A DNA stretch of 64,000 nucleotides, taken from assembly GCF_000758705.1 (NCBI RefSeq), contig NZ_CP009287.1:1116001-1180000 (forward strand), given 5' to 3'. Position numbers and translations under genes: made by a program. The notes under the pieces are model-generated. The model was not told the origin of the DNA. It saw only the letters and a program-made list of their open reading frames with translations, and did not search any database. Of the stretch, positions 60,458 to 64,000 are shown piece by piece (positions within the stretch are counted from its first letter, which is position 1; the number at the start of each line of letters is the position of its first letter). Source of the stretch: Paenibacillus graminis (GTDB lineage Bacteria; Bacillota; Bacilli; Paenibacillales; Paenibacillaceae).

Positions 60458-62890
60458 ATGATCAAAGCACAGGCATTAACCTATGCAGAACAATATGCGG
60501 CGCAGGAAGAAGCGCAGCGGAGCAAAGGGGACGGGCGCAGCAGCATCCATTATCCCGCTCTGTTCCTGTTCCTGGGCGATAAGGTGGCTTCGGCTATCGG
60601 CCCGGTGCTGGACGGCTGTGAGCGGAAATGGGACAATGCGGGCGGGATTATGGCGCTTCATGCCGCTTCCGCCTGCGCAGAGCAGGCTGGTGACGGAAGC
60701 CCGTCACAGCCTGAGTACGCCAGCAGGAACCGGGTGCAGGCCGAGGGCGGCAGAAAAGAGCGGGTTATGGGCATGGCCCTGCCGGAAACAGCGGGCCGTG
60801 ATCCCCGCACAGTCCGTCAGGATATCTACCGCGAGTTTCACGAAGACAGCCGGTTTCTGGCCGCGATGAACCGCAGCCTGCGGCGCTTAAGCAACAGCAT
60901 AGCGGATTATGGACGGCTGTACTCTTCTTTTGACGTTATCCATCTCTCCATCATTACGCGGGTCGATGACCCGCTTAATGTGCTGCTGCCGGAGGTTGCC
61001 CTGTTGGCCCGGGCTGTGCTCAGCCAGTCGTTCAAGTCGGTGCAGACTGACCTGTATGCGCTGATCAATGAGCGGGAGCAGGGGGACAACTTCGGTTACT
61101 CCAGCTCGGTAGGGCTGGCTTTTCTGCGTGAGCTGGACGGGATGCAGCAAACGGATTACACCCTCAGCGCTCCGCTGCTGGTCACGGAAGACGGATTGTC
61201 CATTCCGGTGGCCCATGGGCCTTCCGCACTTTTTGATCTTGTCTACCTGCTCTCGGACAAAAACGAACGGGGCATGATGTCATCTCATGGCATGGACGAC
61301 AACTATGAAATTATTGCCCACATCAGCCTGCTCAAGAACCGAGTCCGCCCGGCAACAGATACGGCTACCGGACATGGCGGTTACAATAATATGACTTTCA
61401 AAAGCGGCATCCGGGGCAGCTCTGGAAGGCAGGGTTATGCTTCTGCCGGTTTCTCTGCGGTACGCCGGCCCAACCGGCAAATCGCTCTTGCAGTGCTGTA
61501 TCATGCTTTTCATTATCTGGCTGCGAAGCTGCAGGAGGGCGGGGCGGCCAGCCTGCGCGAGCGGCAGGCGCTGCTTGGCCTGAGCGCCGATTCCCTGCGT
61601 GAACGGGCAGCGGCGCTGCTGCCGGATGAAGCGGGCATTGAAGAGATGACCGGGCTGATGAGCCATGGCCGGCCCTCCTATAGCGAGCTGAAGCCGTTGT
61701 CGCTGCGCGAAGCCGAGGCGCTGCTGTTCGGAGACGGCGGGCAGGCCTATTTCCGCAGCAATTTTGCGGAGGTGACCGCCAGAAGGGTGGCGGACACCGA
61801 CCCTGCCCGCGAGTGGGCCGCTGTGCTGTCGGCCCAGGAGAAGGCGGTTCCGCCGCTGACGTTCTACCAGCTGGCGGAATGGACCGCCGAGCAGCCTGGC
61901 GGCGGCAGTGTGCTGCATGCGCTGCGCCAGCATATGGCCGGGCTGCGCGCGGCGATTCTCTCTGCGCAGGAGGAGCTGGAGCAGCTCTACGCGGAGAGCG
62001 TCGAGCGACAGCCGTTCCAGCGCGTGCCGCTGCTGGACAAACGGACCGTGCGCAATTTCATTCATTATTTATTTGCGCAGCTGTACAGCAGGAAATATGA
62101 GCTGCTGCGCATGGAGAGCGAACTTGCGCTGTGCCTGCGCTACGACGCGGCGCTGGAGCAGCTGCACGCGGAGAGCAAAGCCAAGGTGCAGACCATGGAA
62201 GCGCTGGAAGAGGAGCTGCACGGTCTGGCGCTTGCCAGCATCGGGCGGACCAGCGAGACCGTGGACCAGAACATTATGGAATATTACCGCAATGTCACAG
62301 AAGAGGTTATGCGTGATATTGAAGCGCGGCGCGGTCCCGGGATCTTCTTCAGCGACCGCTTCCTGGGCAGCGTTTCGGAGCTGCTGGGCCAGGGCAATGC
62401 GGCAGCAGCGGAACGGCTGATAGAGCTGTGCCGCCGCGAGCTGCTGACGGCGGAGGCGTTCGCGCTGCCTTTCGAGGAAGAGCTGCTGCGGCGCGCCAAT
62501 GTTGCGGCAGCTTACGACAACCGCGAGATTGTCTCGCGGGAGGAGCTGTTCAAGCGGCTCTACCGCAGCCTGGAGGACGAGGCCAGCATCAACGTCCGCC
62601 TCTTCGAATACACGCAGGAGCACCGCCACGAGGAGAAATATTTCTTCGGCGACAGCAGCTCCGAATTCCTGCGTTATGCCTTTGGTGCGGATGAGACGAC
62701 ACGCATCTACCGCCTCGGCTTCGTGCATGAGCAGCGCAGAAGCGGTATTGAGAAGCTGAACCTGATGGGCGGCTTCCATCTGGAGGATCTGCTCTACTAC
62801 CGCAACGGCAAAGTCTACTATGAGACCTACGCCGCCAGCGGCTACCGGCTGCACGGTATAGCCGAGGAACAGCTGCCGGAGCTGAGGTAA
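60458..62890 (+). CDS. Probable inactive tubulin-fold paralogue
   Basis: Similar proteins may be labelled transcription factor TFIID in databases, which the sequence does not support. I align it with the tubulin-like neighbour: ALFLFLGDKVASAIGPVLDG (34-53) matches the first nucleotide-loop region; IHLSIITRVDDPLNVLLPEV (161-180) matches the strand and T4 loop, but GGTGSGS is replaced by VDDPLNV; then AFLRELDGM (221-229) and FDLVYLLSDKNERGMM (259-274) match ALKELDYWM and FNLCHLISATNTEGKLL at similar spacing. The rest is helical. It probably lost GTP binding and serves as a partner or cap of the active tubulin-like protein. Confidence 0.7.
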   Translation: MIKAQALTYAEQYAAQEEAQRSKGDGRSSIHYPALFLFLGDKVASAIGPVLDGCERKWDNAGGIMALHAASACAEQAGDGSPSQPEYASRNRVQAEGGRKERVMGMALPETAGRDPRTVRQDIYREFHEDSRFLAAMNRSLRRLSNSIADYGRLYSSFDVIHLSIITRVDDPLNVLLPEVALLARAVLSQSFKSVQTDLYALINEREQGDNFGYSSSVGLAFLRELDGMQQTDYTLSAPLLVTEDGLSIPVAHGPSALFDLVYLLSDKNERGMMSSHGMDDNYEIIAHISLLKNRVRPATDTATGHGGYNNMTFKSGIRGSSGRQGYASAGFSAVRRPNRQIALAVLYHAFHYLAAKLQEGGAASLRERQALLGLSADSLRERAAALLPDEAGIEEMTGLMSHGRPSYSELKPLSLREAEALLFGDGGQAYFRSNFAEVTARRVADTDPAREWAAVLSAQEKAVPPLTFYQLAEWTAEQPGGGSVLHALRQHMAGLRAAILSAQEELEQLYAESVERQPFQRVPLLDKRTVRNFIHYLFAQLYSRKYELLRMESELALCLRYDAALEQLHAESKAKVQTMEALEEELHGLALASIGRTSETVDQNIMEYYRNVTEEVMRDIEARRGPGIFFSDRFLGSVSELLGQGNAAAAERLIELCRRELLTAEAFALPFEEELLRRANVAAAYDNREIVSREELFKRLYRSLEDEASINVRLFEYTQEHRHEEKYFFGDSSSEFLRYAFGADETTRIYRLGFVHEQRRSGIEKLNLMGGFHLEDLLYYRNGKVYYETYAASGYRLHGIAEEQLPELR

Positions 62891-62904
62891 CCCGCGGCGA
62901 AGGA

Positions 62905-63105
62905 GCAATCTATTGCAGCATGTGCACTAGAACGGCTCCGAATCCGCGGGGAAAGAGCAAACTACTGCACTTTGTGCAGCAGATTTCAACGGATTCGCCT
63001 GAATGTGGCTTTTCTTGCATATTCCATTGCACGAAATGCAATAGAATAGGAATATGGCCTCTTTTCGAGCCATTCTGCTGCATTAAATACATTAGAATGG
63101 CAGCT
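62905..63105. repeat. Degenerate hairpin array inside the tubulin operon
   Basis: Four units share a TGCA-(4-5)-TGCA core followed by AGAA: TATTGCAGCATGTGCACTAG (62911), TACTGCACTTTGTGCAGCAG (62963), CATTGCACGAAATGCAATAG (63025) and CTGCTGCATTAAATACATTA (63075). Spacing is 52, 62 and 51 bp. Units 2 and 3 form perfect small stems (CTGCAC-TTT-GTGCAG; ATTGCA-CGAAA-TGCAAT). The array fills the gap between the tubulin paralogue and the second vWA gene. Confidence 0.65.
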
Positions 63106-63175
63106 GCTCCTCAGACTGCGCCATCAGAGATTATATGTGCTTAAATCTAGTTTTTCCCGGAAAGGGTGGATAGCG

Positions 63176-64000
63176 ATGCAGCGTAAAATCAATCTGCTTT
63201 TGCTTCTCTTCAGCCTGCTAGGCGGTGGAGTGGCCTTTGTGCTAGGCGAGCTGCTGCTGGACCAAAGGCCGTACGATCTGCCGTCGATTGTGCTGGTCGG
63301 CATCTATTTTGCTATAGTGGCACTTGGGGTCGGCCTGGGCTGCCTGCTAGCGGAGATGATCTCGCCAAAATTGAACGGCTTGTCGTGGAAGCAGCGGTAT
63401 CTGGGTTTTTCGTGGAAGATGCTGCCTTTGACGCTGGTGCTGCTGTTCGCGGTGGGCTCCGTAATGGAGTTTGTGTATGAGCTGAACTTCGGCGGCGTGA
63501 AGCCGGTCAAAGATGTGGTCATGGTCATTGATGACTCCGGCAGCATGATGCAGAGCGATCCGGACAACAGCCGCTATAAGGCAGCCGAATCACTGGTGCA
63601 GCGCATGGATGAAGATAACAAGGTGGCTGTGGTCACGTTCAGTCAGGACGCCACGGTGGTTCAGCCGCTGATCCCGTTGTCCAGCTCAGCGAACCGTGAG
63701 CAGGTAACATCAGTTATTAATAGTCTGAAGACCACAGATGGCGGTACAAATATCAGCGGTGCGCTCACAGAAGCCATGGGTGTAATTAACAGTGACAATC
63801 AGTCTGGACGGGGAGCCATGGTAATCCTGCTGTCCGACGGCTTCAGCCAGTTTGACACCTCTAAGGAACTTACGGAGTACGTAGACCGCGGGATTGCCGT
63901 AAATACGATTGGCCTGGCGCTGGATGATCCGTCAGGATCAGCGTTGCTCCAGGATATTGCCACCACTACCGGCGGGCAATATTATGATGTGACCAAGGCA
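63176..64000 (+). CDS. Second vWA membrane protein, cut by the window end
   Basis: The 275 residues visible have three membrane helices (about 5-27, 37-60 and 82-101). By the positive-inside rule, the vWA domain that follows is outside. Its MIDAS is complete: Asp119-Ser121-Ser123 in VMVIDDSGSMMQ, Thr in TTDGGTNISG, and Asp in LLSDGFSQF. It starts at ATG 63176 after AAAGGGTGG. It is in the same direction as the tubulin-like genes but separated by the hairpin array. The frame is open at the right edge, so more domains may follow. Confidence 0.88.
   Translation, partial: MQRKINLLLLLFSLLGGGVAFVLGELLLDQRPYDLPSIVLVGIYFAIVALGVGLGCLLAEMISPKLNGLSWKQRYLGFSWKMLPLTLVLLFAVGSVMEFVYELNFGGVKPVKDVVMVIDDSGSMMQSDPDNSRYKAAESLVQRMDEDNKVAVVTFSQDATVVQPLIPLSSSANREQVTSVINSLKTTDGGTNISGALTEAMGVINSDNQSGRGAMVILLSDGFSQFDTSKELTEYVDRGIAVNTIGLALDDPSGSALLQDIATTTGGQYYDVTKA

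Noticed and set aside
60458..62890. Transcription factor TFIID-like identity
   Set aside because: Such a label may be attached to relatives, but nothing in the sequence supports it; the order of strands matches the neighbouring tubulin-like protein instead.

Overview
The window looks like chromosomal DNA of a Paenibacillus or close relative (Bacillota). The evidence is moderate GC, strong GGAGG-type ribosome sites, two YesM/YesN two-component pairs beside sugar ABC transporters, many AraC regulators, a YjcZ-type spore peptide, and a mannose PTS with its ManR-type regulator. No rRNA, tRNA, IS element, phage gene or CRISPR array was seen. Both window edges cut genes. || Layout. 1-1 kb: a methyltransferase cut by the left edge, then a repeat-rich spacer. 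1.7-19.1 kb: a sugar-use region with an AraC regulator, YicI-type GH31 alpha-xylosidase, two-domain GDSL esterase, YesN/YesM pair, a three-gene sugar ABC transporter, LysR and AraC regulators, and a GH42 beta-galactosidase. The enzymes would suit removal of xyloglucan side chains, and the alpha-xylosidase and esterase genes share a promoter element. 19.6-27.6 kb: housekeeping and stress genes (YpsA, YciI-like, amidase, OmpR-type two-component pair, YceI, Nudix, DUF1648) and one decayed lipoprotein gene. 27.7-33 kb: manR-manP and a Gfo/Idh oxidoreductase. 33-44 kb: ADP-ribosylglycohydrolase, a striking 9 x 51-bp hairpin array beside a hydrolase remnant, a frameshifted MerR gene, a truncated ThyX-like gene, Nudix, a WecG/TagA-type glycosyltransferase, two GNATs, a divergent MFS/TetR pair, RlmA, and an AroB-like enzyme with altered active-site residues. 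44-51.5 kb: a second sugar transporter (solute-binding protein, YesN/YesM, LplB/LplC-type permeases). || 52-64 kb: the most unusual part. Two divergent operons encode a probable envelope-spanning machine. Leftward are a 50-residue membrane peptide, a zinc-ribbon two-TM protein and a 596-residue single-TM protein. Rightward are an extracellular vWA protein with a cytoplasmic tail, a 1129-residue tubulin-like GTPase, an 810-residue protein that I read as a tubulin-fold paralogue without the GTP-binding signature, and a second three-TM vWA protein that runs off the right edge. || Several intergenic regions carry an apparently related set of short palindromic elements (core AGTTGGAAAAAGGA and its complement) and three arrays with a repeat period near 51-52 bp, each unit able to form a hairpin.
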